Origin: Methanobrevibacter sp.
GTDB lineage: Archaea > Methanobacteriota > Methanobacteria > Methanobacteriales > Methanobacteriaceae
Reading direction: 5' to 3'
Length of the DNA stretch: 64,000 nucleotides
Assembly (NCBI RefSeq): GCF_017468685.1
Contig: NZ_JAFUHT010000031.1
Location: 1-64,000 of the forward strand
Below are positions 16,785-26,009 of this stretch, one piece after another (positions within the stretch are counted from its first letter, which is position 1; every line of letters starts with the position of its first letter). The notes under the pieces were generated by a model that was not told the origin of the DNA, did no database searches, and saw only the letters and a list, made by a program, of their open reading frames with translations. The position numbers were made by a program, and so were the translations under genes.

Positions 16785-16800
16785 TTTAGGTTTACCTAAA
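16785..16800. promoter_or_regulatory. DtxR-like box upstream of the YbtPQ-like operon
   Basis: TTTAGGTTTACCTAAA is a perfect inverted repeat (arms TTTAGG and CCTAAA, 4-nt centre), 22 nt before the ATG at 16763. It matches the element at 11860-11879. The position close to the start fits a repressor site. A metal-responsive regulator is inferred. Confidence 0.65.
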
Positions 16801-16983
16801 AATTTAAATTAATCTAAAAAGACAATTACTTTAAAATAATCTAAAAATAAAATAAATGAGTGATTTAAAGTATTTTTAATTAAAAAAATTAAATAAACCT
16901 ATTTTCAATTATAAGGTTAATTTTAATAAGTATATAAATATATTTGAACTAAAAAGACAAAAAATATACCAAAAAGACAAAAA

Positions 16984-17931
16984 TCATTTATTGTACTCTG
17001 ACGGAGTGCATCCCACATAATCCTTAAATGCCTGGCCGAATTTTGAAGGTGAGGAATATCCTACCATTTTGGATATATCAGAAATTGAATATTGACTTTC
17101 TTCGATTAGTCTGCAGGCATAATCAAGCTTATACTCCTTTCTCCATTTGAATATGGGTTTTCCGTAGACTTCCTTAAAACAGTTTTTCAAAGTGGTCTTA
17201 CTGACATCATACTTAACTGCAAGCTCATCTATTGTGATTTTACTTTCCAAATCACTAATCAAATCATTTTTTACATTTTCAACCATCTCAACTTGCTTTT
17301 GGGAAAGGATTGATTCATTTTCACTGAATTTTGTAATCGAGAAAAAGAGCAACAGTTCAATGCACTTCAACTTGAAATAGGATTCCTTGATTCTTTCATC
17401 CACGCAATAGAGTTCTCCAATTACATGGTCGATTTTTTCATTGGCCCTTGCCAAAACATAACCCTTATTCCTTTTTAAATCCTCATAAAACTCAATCAAA
17501 TCAAAATCAGGAATATACTCCTTAACATAATCATTTGCAACATCAACATCAATGAAAATCTCCAAACCCTTGTAATATCCTAATGGAAAATCAGATAATG
17601 TTTTGGTAAGCTCATAGATGCTGACACTCAAATCGCCTTTTCCAAAATAGATTATTTTGTCATCACCAACCATATACGCATATCTTCCGTCACTACAATG
17701 ATTGATTTCCAGAAGACGATGAGTGATTTTTTCTTCAACAAAAACATCTCCAATGTTATCAATGGTCATATCCATATATGCAATGACAATGCCTGGAAAT
17801 ATTGAGTAGGTTTCCATTTTTCCATATTTAGCATTCTCACCTATCTCAACAATGCTTTTATCATTATCCTTTTTGATTGAAAAATCAGACAAAAGCACAC
17901 TGTTAAACAATTCATAGAGATTTTCATTCAT
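16984..17931 (-). CDS. AraC-family transcriptional regulator (PchR/YbtA-like)
   Basis: The start is placed at the ATG at 17931 (MNENLYELF), giving 315 residues. A start further upstream at 17970 is possible. The last 90 residues hold the two AraC helix-turn-helix motifs: ITIDELAVKYDVSKTTLKNCFKEVYG, then SISDISKMVGYSSPSKFGQAFKDYVGCTPSEYNK. The N-terminal half resembles the sensor region of siderophore-responsive PchR/YbtA regulators. AraC proteins are uncommon in archaea, so acquisition from bacteria is likely. It lies just upstream of the ABC exporter pair on the same strand and probably activates it. Confidence 0.85.
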   Translation of the reverse strand: MNENLYELFNSVLLSDFSIKKDNDKSIVEIGENAKYGKMETYSIFPGIVIAYMDMTIDNIGDVFVEEKITHRLLEINHCSDGRYAYMVGDDKIIYFGKGDLSVSIYELTKTLSDFPLGYYKGLEIFIDVDVANDYVKEYIPDFDLIEFYEDLKRNKGYVLARANEKIDHVIGELYCVDERIKESYFKLKCIELLLFFSITKFSENESILSQKQVEMVENVKNDLISDLESKITIDELAVKYDVSKTTLKNCFKEVYGKPIFKWRKEYKLDYACRLIEESQYSISDISKMVGYSSPSKFGQAFKDYVGCTPSEYNK

Positions 17932-18015
17932 ATTTTTAATTATATGAACAATACATATAAAACATTTCAAAACATATATTTATATTATAATAAAAGTTTA
18001 CAGGAAAAATCCGAA

Positions 18016-18762
18016 ATGTCATTCAATAAAGATGAAATGTTAATTATGCCTGCAGTGGACATCAAAGATGGAAAATGTGTCCAGTTAGTTCAAGGCAAAC
18101 CTGGAAGTGAAATGGTTGAAATAGAAAATCCTGAGATGGTTGCTTCCCACTGGGAGGAATTAGGAGCTAAAAATATCCATGTCATTGATTTATCCGGAAC
18201 AATTGACGGTGAAACCAGCTTCAATGTTATCAAAAAGATATTAAATGAAGTCAGCGTTCCAATTCAATTGGGCGGAGGAATAAGGGATATTGATTATGCT
18301 AAAAAACTCCTTGATTTGGATATTGAAAGAATAATCATCGGAACAATGGGAATTGAACACCCGGAAACAATAGAAGAGCTGTCCGATGAATACGGATCAG
18401 ACAGGATAATGATTTCACTTGACAGCAAAGACAATAAGGTAGTAATCAAAGGATGGCAGGAAAAGATTGACAAAAGCCCCACTGAAATCTCACAGGAGTT
18501 CAAGGAACATGGTGCGGGAAGCATATTATTCACAAATGTTGACGTTGAAGGGCTTTTAGGCGGATTTTACACAGAACCTGTAGAAGAGTTGAAGAAATCT
18601 GTGGATTTACCTATTGTTTATTCCGGTGGAATAACCACAATAGATGACATTAAAAAATTGAATGAAAGTGGTGTGGAAGGAGTTGTAATCGGTTCTGCAC
18701 TTTATAAAAATAAAATTGATTTAACTGAAGCTTTAAAATACCAGAAGAGGATTGTAAAATGA
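18016..18762 (+). CDS. hisA: Phosphoribosylformimino-AICAR ribotide isomerase
   Basis: The ATG at 18016 gives 248 residues, close to the family norm of 240-245. A longer frame starting at 17944 would overlap the AraC gene. It is a TIM barrel with the conserved ends MPAVDIKDGKCVQLVQG (first catalytic Asp), QLGGGIRDID, TNVDVEGLLGG (second Asp) and VYSGGITTIDDI. It converts ProFAR to PRFAR in histidine synthesis. It overlaps ribL by four bases and begins a biosynthetic operon-like run through pyrI. Confidence 0.95.
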   Translation: MSFNKDEMLIMPAVDIKDGKCVQLVQGKPGSEMVEIENPEMVASHWEELGAKNIHVIDLSGTIDGETSFNVIKKILNEVSVPIQLGGGIRDIDYAKKLLDLDIERIIIGTMGIEHPETIEELSDEYGSDRIMISLDSKDNKVVIKGWQEKIDKSPTEISQEFKEHGAGSILFTNVDVEGLLGGFYTEPVEELKKSVDLPIVYSGGITTIDDIKKLNESGVEGVVIGSALYKNKIDLTEALKYQKRIVK

Positions 18763-19220
18763 AAGTAATGGCAACCGGAACATTCGATATACTCCACCCA
18801 GGACATGGTGTTTACTTGGAAGAGTCCAGAAAACTCGGTGGAGAAGATGCTGAGCTTTATGTAGTAGTTGCAAGAGATGCAACAGTTGAGAGAAGAAAAA
18901 GAGTACCAATTGTTGGAGAAGACCAACGTTTAGAGTTAATAAAAATGTTAAAACCCGTAACTGACGCTTTTCTTGGTGATGCAAATGGTGATGTATTCAA
19001 GATAGTTCGTGAAATCGACCCAGACATAATCACTGTTGGAGCAGACCAGAATCATGACATAGCTAAACTGCAAGAGGCAATTGATAAAAGAGGCCTGAAG
19101 GCAAAGGCAGTTCGCATTGAAAAATATCGTGACTGTGAACTTGACAGCAGTTGCAAAATCATTCGTAAAATTCAAAATACTGACTTTAAAGGAAAAATAA
19201 TGGACCATTGTGAAGATTAA
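18759..19220 (+). CDS. ribL: Archaeal FAD synthase
   Basis: This 153-residue nucleotidyltransferase has GTFDILHPGHGVYLEESRKLGG (HxGH motif near residue 14) and, later, ERRKRVPIVGEDQRLELI and ITVGADQNHD. This combination is typical of archaeal RibL, which transfers AMP from ATP (or CMP from CTP) to FMN. A Cys pair in the CELDSSC stretch matches the redox-sensitive cysteines of the Methanocaldococcus enzyme. It overlaps hisA by ATGA. Confidence 0.9.
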   Translation: MKVMATGTFDILHPGHGVYLEESRKLGGEDAELYVVVARDATVERRKRVPIVGEDQRLELIKMLKPVTDAFLGDANGDVFKIVREIDPDIITVGADQNHDIAKLQEAIDKRGLKAKAVRIEKYRDCELDSSCKIIRKIQNTDFKGKIMDHCED

Positions 19221-19231
19221 GGAGGAGTTAA

Positions 19232-20254
19232 ATGTTTAAAGTAGCAATTATAGGAGCAAGTGGATATACTGGTGGAGAATTATTGAGGATGCTTTTAAAC
19301 CATCCAGAAGTTGAAGTAACAGACATCACTTCAAGACAATATGATGGAACACCTGCACATAAGATTCATCCCCATATAAGGGATTCAGGATTGGAGTTTA
19401 AAAATAAAAGCCCATCCGAATTGGATGCTGATGTTGTATTTACCGCAACCCCTCATGGCGCATCCATGAAAATTGTTCCTGAAATATTGGAAACTGGTGC
19501 AAAAGTGGTTGATTTAAGCGGAGACTACAGATACCGTGACACTGAAGTTTATGAAAAATGGTACGGCATGGAACACTTGGATAAAGAAAACAAAGGAGTG
19601 TTCGGACTTCCTGAACTATACCGTGATGAAATCAAAAAGACCAACCTTGTCGCTAACCCCGGATGTTTCCCGACAGGTGCAATACTGTCATCTTATCCAT
19701 TGGTTAAAAACGATTTGGTTGAAAGAATCATTATTGATTCAAAAACCGGTGTGAGCGGAGCTGGAGTTAACCCGTCAAGCACTACACATTACCCTAATAT
19801 TGCTGATAACGTTAATCCATATAAGATATCCTCACACAGGCACATGTCTGAAATTCAGCAGGAACTTCATGGATTTGATGATGTTAAAGTATCATTCACA
19901 CCACACCTGGTGCCTGTGATTAGGGGAATTCAAACCACTTCCCATAGCTTTTTAAATGATGAGAATCTGGATATTACACCAGAAGAAATTAGGAATCTTT
20001 ACAAAAAAGAATATGGTGAAGAATTCTTCATTAAACTGATGGATGAAGGAGAAATCCCTCATTTAAGTTCAGTACGCGGATCCAACTTTGTTCATATTGG
20101 AGGATTTGAAATTGATGATACCGGCAGAATCGTGATGTTATCCTGTATTGATAATCTTGTCAAAGGTGCATCAGGTCAGGCAATACAGAACATGAATATT
20201 CTGCTCGGAATTGATGAGACATTAGGTCTACGACACTACGGTCTTCACCCTTAA
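19232..20254 (+). CDS. argC: N-acetyl-gamma-glutamyl-phosphate reductase
   Basis: The 340-residue protein has an N-terminal NADP-binding motif, [14 protein letters not shown], and the catalytic Cys in NPGCFPTGA (about residue 149). The conserved block [21 protein letters not shown] and the late HLVPVIRG also fit ArgC. AAGGAGGAG lies before the ATG. It makes N-acetylglutamate semialdehyde for arginine synthesis, which supplies the arginine decarboxylase near 49.4 kb. Confidence 0.96.
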   Translation: MFKVAIIGASGYTGGELLRMLLNHPEVEVTDITSRQYDGTPAHKIHPHIRDSGLEFKNKSPSELDADVVFTATPHGASMKIVPEILETGAKVVDLSGDYRYRDTEVYEKWYGMEHLDKENKGVFGLPELYRDEIKKTNLVANPGCFPTGAILSSYPLVKNDLVERIIIDSKTGVSGAGVNPSSTTHYPNIADNVNPYKISSHRHMSEIQQELHGFDDVKVSFTPHLVPVIRGIQTTSHSFLNDENLDITPEEIRNLYKKEYGEEFFIKLMDEGEIPHLSSVRGSNFVHIGGFEIDDTGRIVMLSCIDNLVKGASGQAIQNMNILLGIDETLGLRHYGLHP

Positions 20255-20266
20255 GGAGGGCAAAAA

Positions 20267-20755
20267 ATGAGAAGAATAATAATCTATTACTCCCAAGGCG
20301 GAACAACAGATTTAATCGCAAAAACATTAGCTAAAAACTTGAATGCAGACCTTGTAAGAATACATGATTTGAAAAATCGTGAAGGATTTAAAAACAGATT
20401 ATTAGCTTCAATCAATGCATTCAGAGAAACAAAAACTGATATTGTTCCCGCTCACGTTGATTTAACTCATTATGATACAATATACTTTGGAACACCAACA
20501 TGGAACGGAAATCCGACCCCTGCAATATTGACAATCATTGACAGGTGCGATTTAAGAGCAAAAGATGTTGTTTTATTTGCTACCATGGATGCAAATCGTG
20601 GAGATTCAAACATCGGCCGTCTTGAGGAAAAAGTCAAATTAAGAGGGGCAAGGGTCATTGAAACATTTACCATTCCAACCAAAGGCAAAGATACTGAAAA
20701 ATTAGTTAGAGATACCGAAGCAATAATTGATATGAAAGACTTGAAAATGTATTAG
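20267..20755 (+). CDS. Flavodoxin-fold protein
   Basis: The 162-residue protein has the flavodoxin phosphate-loop region [19 protein letters not shown] at the N-terminus and a second FMN loop, [15 protein letters not shown] (about 71-85). These fit a flavodoxin or flavodoxin-like NAD(P)H oxidoreductase that binds FMN. GGAGG precedes the ATG. It sits between argC and pyrI, and the electron partner is unknown. Confidence 0.85.
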   Translation: MRRIIIYYSQGGTTDLIAKTLAKNLNADLVRIHDLKNREGFKNRLLASINAFRETKTDIVPAHVDLTHYDTIYFGTPTWNGNPTPAILTIIDRCDLRAKDVVLFATMDANRGDSNIGRLEEKVKLRGARVIETFTIPTKGKDTEKLVRDTEAIIDMKDLKMY

Positions 20756-20763
20756 GTGTTAAA

Positions 20764-21234
20764 ATGACAAAATCAGAATTGAAAATTAAAGCGATTGAAA
20801 ACGGTACAGTAATTGATCATATTACTGCAAATAAAGCATTGCACATTCTTAAAATACTGGGACTTCCGGATGCCGATACCACTAACGTTACTGTTGCTAT
20901 GAATGTTTCATCAGCAGAAATCGGAAGAAAAGACATTTTGAAAATTGAAAACCGAGAATTGGACCACGAAGAACTTAATCAAGTTGCTTTAATCGCTCCT
21001 AAAGCAACAATCAATATTATCAGAGATTATAAACCTGTTAAAAAAGACAAAATCGTTCTTCCGGAAAAGATTACTGGAATTATCAAATGTACAAATCCAA
21101 AATGTATTACAAATTATGAAAATGAACCTATAACACCTATTTTCAATGTTATTGAAACATATCCTCCTATTGTTAGGTGCCATTATTGTGAAAAATTAAT
21201 TAAAACAGAAGATATCGACAAACAATTCGAATAA
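20764..21234 (+). CDS. pyrI: Aspartate carbamoyltransferase regulatory subunit
   Basis: The 156-residue protein has the nucleotide-binding domain ([20 protein letters not shown]) and a C-terminal Zn domain. The four Zn cysteines are in CTNPKC and CHYC. It binds CTP/ATP and controls PyrB, the catalytic chain, which is not next to it. It ends the hisA-pyrI run and converges on the GMC oxidoreductase. T-rich sequence after the stop is the likely transcript end. Confidence 0.96.
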   Translation: MTKSELKIKAIENGTVIDHITANKALHILKILGLPDADTTNVTVAMNVSSAEIGRKDILKIENRELDHEELNQVALIAPKATINIIRDYKPVKKDKIVLPEKITGIIKCTNPKCITNYENEPITPIFNVIETYPPIVRCHYCEKLIKTEDIDKQFE

Positions 21235-21253
21235 TCTTCCATTTTTTCTTTTT

Positions 21254-22456
21254 TTAAATTAAATAATCAGCCAATCTTTTTGCCAATGCAAGTATTGTTA
21301 ATATTGGAGGTTTTCCAGGTGATATCGGCAGAACACTTGCATCACATACATAGAAATTAGAAATTTCTGTTTCAAGATTGCTGTCAACTATCTTACCAAT
21401 TGGAGCGGTTCCTCCAGGATGTGCTCCACGATATACTGTTGAACCAATAGTATTAGGGTCAACTCCCATCTTTTCAAGAATCAAACCGGCAGTTGCAACA
21501 CCTTCTGCCAAATATCTGATGTCCTGGATAGTGTTGATTTTGCAAACATCCCCGTCTTCATCGACATATCCCTTACATTCATCAGCGGTTTTAACCATAA
21601 TACTGAATATATCATTATTTTCAACATCCCCATACGGAATGTTTCCTTTTAAAAATGATGAGAAGTGAGGTGATAAAACAAAGTTTTTACCTATAACCAA
21701 TCCTGCCATTTGAACTTCTGTGTTGAAATTGATGTCCTTGATGTATCCTCCAACTGATACGAACGGATCAAAGAAAATTTCTTCGCCAACACCAGTGAAT
21801 CCTGAATTTCTTAAAATCAGTGTTGAACCGATTGCACCAGCAGATAGAATTACTTTTTCAGCTTCAATGAACTGTTCTTCACCATCTTTAAGATATTTAA
21901 CTCCAGTTACAACATTATTTTCAGATGTGACTTCAGTTACTTCACTGTCACATATTAATGTTGCTCCTGCTTTTACTGCCTCATCAACAAAGTCTTTTCC
22001 AGACCATTTTGCATCTGCAGGACATCCGAATGCACATTTTCCACATTGTATGCAATCCTTTTCACGAATTGCCTTAGGCATTTTTAAGGTGTTCAAGCCC
22101 AGTTCATGACCTGCATCCAAAAACATTTGGGTTCCTTTGCCTATGTGTGAATCATCCAATTGATGAACATTCAGTAATTCTTCCACATCTTCATATGCCT
22201 GTGTCAGGTCAATGTCATAGTCAAGAAGCTCTTCATCAAGCGCCCTTACCATATTTGACATTGAAACGATTGTTGCTCCACCAATACATGTGGTGGTTAA
22301 CAAATCTACGCTGTCATTGTATTTATCATAATATTCAAAAGCATCTTTTGATTCTATATATGGTCCTTTTTCAATAATTGTTACTGGTAAATCATTTTTT
22401 GCAAGTTCACGAGCAATTATTGCTCCACCTGCACCAGTACCCACAATAACATACAT
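21254..22456 (-). CDS. GMC-type FAD-dependent oxidoreductase with a Cys4 ferredoxin-like motif
   Basis: The 400-residue protein begins with a Rossmann motif, MYVIVGTGAGGAIIARELAKND. It carries CIQCGKCAFGCPAD (Cys135, 138, 141 and 145), a 4Fe-4S-type cluster motif, then VILSAGAIGSTLILRNSG and an end block, HPGGTAPIGKIVDSNL...VCDASVLPISPGKPP. These are GMC family features. An FeS-containing GMC protein is a plausible alcohol or sugar-alcohol dehydrogenase passing electrons to a ferredoxin or F420 system. The substrate is not identifiable. The gene is monocistronic. Confidence 0.82.
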   Translation of the reverse strand: MYVIVGTGAGGAIIARELAKNDLPVTIIEKGPYIESKDAFEYYDKYNDSVDLLTTTCIGGATIVSMSNMVRALDEELLDYDIDLTQAYEDVEELLNVHQLDDSHIGKGTQMFLDAGHELGLNTLKMPKAIREKDCIQCGKCAFGCPADAKWSGKDFVDEAVKAGATLICDSEVTEVTSENNVVTGVKYLKDGEEQFIEAEKVILSAGAIGSTLILRNSGFTGVGEEIFFDPFVSVGGYIKDINFNTEVQMAGLVIGKNFVLSPHFSSFLKGNIPYGDVENNDIFSIMVKTADECKGYVDEDGDVCKINTIQDIRYLAEGVATAGLILEKMGVDPNTIGSTVYRGAHPGGTAPIGKIVDSNLETEISNFYVCDASVLPISPGKPPILTILALAKRLADYLI

Positions 22457-22623
22457 TCAATCACCAAAATTAAATTTTTTTAACAATTGTTATATAGTAT
22501 CTCATATTATAAAAAATTATTTTTTTGAATTATATTATTATAAATATAAAAATTCTAGTACAAACCTTTTATTAAATATGTAATCCAATATAAATATTAG
22601 ATTAATATTTCGGGTGATAACAA

Positions 22624-23994
22624 ATGGAAGAATACATTAATTTATTCGAAAAAATTATTGCAGAAACTACCCCAAAAGTAGATTACATGGATATTAGATT
22701 AGGCTTAGGCAGTAACACTTCCATATTAATGAAAGATAGGAATGTAGATGAAATAAATACTGGAATGAGCTTAGGCGCAAGAATAAGAGTACTGAACAAT
22801 GGAGCTTGGGGATTTGCATATACAACAGACTTATCAAAAATCAATGAAATTACTCAAACCGCTTTAAAATTATCTTCATCACTTAAAGGAGATGTTGAAT
22901 TAAGCGAAAATGAAGTAATTAAGGATAAAGTGGCAGTGGATGTTAAAATACCATTCAAGGATATTTCAATTGAAGAGAAAAAAGACATCATGAAAGATGC
23001 TGCTGATGCTGCTACAATTGAAAAAGTAAACAGTACAACAGTCAGCTATTCAGACAGCGAAATGAATGAACTTTTTATGAACAGCGAAGGCAGTGAAATT
23101 GAAGTTAAAACATCAAGAGTCAGAATGGCATTAAATGCATCTGCAACAAATGGAGAAATAATCCAGTTCGGACATGGGAGTCTCGGAGGGGTTAAAGGTT
23201 TTGAAGTGATTGCTGATGCAGATATTGAAGAATTTGGAAGAAATATCGGTCAAAAAGCTGTAAGATTACTTGATGCAAAACCTGCACCTTCAGGAAAATT
23301 CCCTGTTATTGCCGATCCCGAACTAACAGGAGTTTTGATTCATGAAGCGTTAGGTCATGCAGTTGAAGGAGATTTGATACTTCAAAACGATTCCATATTA
23401 AAAGGAAAATTAGGTGAGCAAATCGCATCAGATATCGTGAATATCTTTGATGATGCAAGCAGAAAAGATGGTTTCGGATACTTCCCATACGATGTGGAAG
23501 GTGTTAAGACCAAACCTAACCAGTTAGTGAAAGAGGGAAAACTGATATCCCTTTTAAATTCCAGATCAACCTCCTCAAAGTTAGGTATGAAATCTTCAGG
23601 AAATGCAAGGTCACTTATTGCAGACCAACCGATTGTTAGAATGAGCAATACCTACCTTCAACCGGGAGACATGGAAGTTGAAGAATTATTTGAAGGAATA
23701 AAAGATGGAATATATCTTAAAGGTTCAAGGGGAGGACAAGTGGATACTGGAAAAGGAATTTTCCAATTCAATGCTGCTGAAGGCTATTTAATCAAAGATG
23801 AGGAAATAAGCAATCCACTTAGAGACGTTTCACTTTCAGGAAATATCCTGGAAACCCTGAAAAATATTGATGCAATCGGAAATGATTTCAAATTAAGTGT
23901 AGGATTCTGTGGAAAAGACGGACAGACAGTACCTGTCGGTGACGGAGGTCCACATACCAAAATACTAAACGCATTAGTTGGAGGAATGGGATAA
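22624..23994 (+). CDS. tldD: TldD/PmbA-family metalloprotease
   Basis: The 456-residue protein starts behind CGGGTGATAACA. The Zn-binding motif is HEALGHAVEGD (HExxxH, about residues 239-249). The rest, including the glycine-rich GGQVDTGKG, follows TldD. TldD and PmbA (TldE) form a heterodimeric protease active on unfolded peptides. PmbA is not present in this window. The gene ends 1 nt inside the AMMECR1 gene (TAATG). Confidence 0.92.
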   Translation: MEEYINLFEKIIAETTPKVDYMDIRLGLGSNTSILMKDRNVDEINTGMSLGARIRVLNNGAWGFAYTTDLSKINEITQTALKLSSSLKGDVELSENEVIKDKVAVDVKIPFKDISIEEKKDIMKDAADAATIEKVNSTTVSYSDSEMNELFMNSEGSEIEVKTSRVRMALNASATNGEIIQFGHGSLGGVKGFEVIADADIEEFGRNIGQKAVRLLDAKPAPSGKFPVIADPELTGVLIHEALGHAVEGDLILQNDSILKGKLGEQIASDIVNIFDDASRKDGFGYFPYDVEGVKTKPNQLVKEGKLISLLNSRSTSSKLGMKSSGNARSLIADQPIVRMSNTYLQPGDMEVEELFEGIKDGIYLKGSRGGQVDTGKGIFQFNAAEGYLIKDEEISNPLRDVSLSGNILETLKNIDAIGNDFKLSVGFCGKDGQTVPVGDGGPHTKILNALVGGMG

Positions 23995-24551
23995 TGCTAA
24001 GTGACAAAGCAGGAGCATATTTGGTTAATTTAGCTAAAGACACAATCAAATATCATCTTGAAAATGGAAAAATTATGGTTAAACCAACCGATTATCCTAT
24101 TGAACTTAATGAGGAATTAGGGGTTTTTGTAACTTTAAATAAAAATCATAATTTAAGAGGATGCATAGGTTATGCCGAACCGATAAAACCTGCAATCGAT
24201 GCAACAATGGAGGTTGCACTTGCAGCTGCATTCAATGATCCGAGATTTCCTGAATTAAGTGATAAAGAATTTGATGATTTAGAATTTGAAGTGACCGTTT
24301 TAACAAAACCTGAAATTATTGAAGTGGCACATCCCGACCAATATTTCGATGAGATTGAAATCGGACGTGACGGACTGATTATTCAAAAAGGTTATGCAAG
24401 AGGATTGCTTCTCCCACAAGTTGCAGTGGAAAATGCATTTACAAAAGAAGACTTTTTAGAACACACCTGCATGAAAGCAGGAATAAGTGCAGACAGCTGG
24501 ATGGATGAAAGCTGTGATGTACTTAAATTCCAAGGACAAATATTTAAATGA
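23994..24551 (+). CDS. AMMECR1 domain protein
   Basis: The protein has 185 residues. The invariant AMMECR1 motif LRGCIGY is present (NHNLRGCIGYAEP), together with NDPRFPEL and GLLLPQVAVE. AMMECR1 is widespread in archaea, its biochemical role is unknown, and it is often near radical-SAM or dioxygenase-like genes. Here it overlaps tldD by one base and probably shares a transcript with it and with NOG1. Confidence 0.93.
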   Translation: MLSDKAGAYLVNLAKDTIKYHLENGKIMVKPTDYPIELNEELGVFVTLNKNHNLRGCIGYAEPIKPAIDATMEVALAAAFNDPRFPELSDKEFDDLEFEVTVLTKPEIIEVAHPDQYFDEIEIGRDGLIIQKGYARGLLLPQVAVENAFTKEDFLEHTCMKAGISADSWMDESCDVLKFQGQIFK

Positions 24552-24560
24552 GTGATAAAA

Positions 24561-25586
24561 ATGATGATACCTACAATACCAACGCCTGACGAATTATTGG
24601 ATAAAGGATTCAGCCGTGGTAAAAAACAAGCTGACTTACTTAGAAGTCAAAAGATACCGAAACACTTAAAAGGAAAAAGAATTGAAGAGCGAAGAGTAGT
24701 TACATCTTGTCAGGTTATTAAAGACAAATTGAAATCCATTCTTGATGCAGTTCCTGAAATTGAAAGCCTACACCCATTCTATCAGGACTACATCGACATC
24801 ACTGTTGGTGTGGATGACATGAAACAGGCACTTGGAGGCCTCAACTGGGCGTATGGAATTATTACTCAACTTGAAAAGGAATATGGTGCAAAGATTAGGA
24901 AAAATCCTTCTGAAAAGGCAACTGCAATCCAAAAACAGGCTTACGGAAGAATTGCATCTGTTGTAAATAAGATCAAACCTAACCTGGATTTCCTTGACTT
25001 TGCAAAACAAAACCTAAGGAACATGCCTACAATCGATTTTGATGCAACAACAATCGTTATTGCAGGTTTTCCGAACGTGGGAAAATCCACTTTGCTTACA
25101 CAGCTAAGCAGTGCAGACCCGCAAGTTGCAAATTATCCATTCACAACAAAAGGTATACAAATCGGACACACTGAAAGGCATTGGAAGCATATTCAAATCA
25201 TCGATACTCCAGGACTTCTGGACAGGCCCGTTTTAGAGATGAATGACATTGAAATGAACGCTATTGTTGCTTTGGAGCATTTGGCCGATGCAATATTATT
25301 TATTTTTGATGCATCTGAAACCTGCGGATTCCACATGGACAATCAGTACAATCTCTTAAAGCAGATTGAAAAGATCTTTTCAGAAGTTCCAGTGATTTAT
25401 CTGTTTAACAAAATGGATTTGATTGAAGATACCGAATATCTCAGTGAATATATTGACAATGAAGAAAATTCAATATTCATTTCCGCCATTGAGGGAGACG
25501 GAATTGAAGAAATCAATAAAAAAATCGACAGAATCAAAAAGATTGAAAGGAATTTTGATGAAGAAGATGATGACGAATATTACTAG
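24561..25586 (+). CDS. Archaeal NOG1-type GTPase
   Basis: The start is set at the ATG at 24561, behind AGTGAT, giving 341 residues. A GTG at 24552 abuts the preceding stop. The N-terminal helical domain is followed by an Obg/NOG1-type G domain: G1 GFPNVGKSTLL (about 170), G3 IDTPGLLDRP and G4 NKMD. The tail is acidic (EEDDDEYY). NOG1 proteins assist large-subunit ribosome assembly in eukaryotes and are thought to act similarly in archaea. It is last in the tldD-AMMECR1 run. Confidence 0.92.
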   Translation: MMIPTIPTPDELLDKGFSRGKKQADLLRSQKIPKHLKGKRIEERRVVTSCQVIKDKLKSILDAVPEIESLHPFYQDYIDITVGVDDMKQALGGLNWAYGIITQLEKEYGAKIRKNPSEKATAIQKQAYGRIASVVNKIKPNLDFLDFAKQNLRNMPTIDFDATTIVIAGFPNVGKSTLLTQLSSADPQVANYPFTTKGIQIGHTERHWKHIQIIDTPGLLDRPVLEMNDIEMNAIVALEHLADAILFIFDASETCGFHMDNQYNLLKQIEKIFSEVPVIYLFNKMDLIEDTEYLSEYIDNEENSIFISAIEGDGIEEINKKIDRIKKIERNFDEEDDDEYY

Positions 25587-25599
25587 ATTTTAAGAAAAG

Positions 25600-25624
25600 A
25601 AGTATGCGATTAAATCGTATACTT
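25600..25624 (+). terminator. Hairpin at the end of the tldD operon
   Basis: AAGTATGCGATT pairs with AATCGTATACTT (one G-T wobble) in a 12-bp stem just after the NOG1 stop codon. It is not followed by a T-run on the plus strand, so it may be a processing hairpin instead of a classic terminator. Confidence 0.5.
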
Positions 25625-25671
25625 ACCAAAACCATTACCACACATTTAATTTAAACCCAAAAGGACATGTT

Positions 25672-25703
25672 AAAAAAATTAGGGGGTCTGACTATTTGAC
25701 CCT
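25672..25703 (-). terminator. Minus-strand terminator after the CDF-like fragment
   Basis: AGGGGGTC and GACCCTA form a hairpin. On the minus strand it is followed directly by AATTTTTTT. It lies right after the stop codon of the CDF-like gene at 25716, so it is the likely terminator for that strand. Confidence 0.6.
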
Positions 25704-25715
25704 ACTATACCCTAT

Positions 25716-25946
25716 TCAACCATCAATTCCCTGATGATGGTCATAATCCAAACCGATTGGACAAGTGTGAACTATCACATATCGGATTTCTGATTTTTCC
25801 TCGCGAAGCTTGTCCTGGATCTCATGAGCAATCTTATGTGACTCGTTCACAGTCAAATCACCATCAACCTGAATGTATAATGCCACAACTGCATAATTTC
25901 CCATGTAATCCACTTTGACCTCATGTGCATTTTGAGCATTTGGCAT
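25716..25946 (-). pseudogene. C-terminal fragment of a cation-diffusion-facilitator transporter
   Basis: The 76 codons match only the cytoplasmic dimerisation domain of CDF transporters: HEVKVDYMGNYAVVALYIQVDGDLTVNESHKIAHEIQDKL. Reading upstream of the first ATG in the same frame gives FNIKDIANS, a continuation of the CDF helix, before a TAA. This indicates that the gene lost its membrane part. It could still make a soluble metal-binding domain, and an RNA hairpin with a T-run follows it. The next gene upstream on this strand is a TetR regulator. Confidence 0.65.
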
Positions 25947-26009
25947 ACTATTTGCAATATCCTTTATATTAAATGCTTTATTTTAAAAAAAATGGAAAAT
26001 AACTATGTT

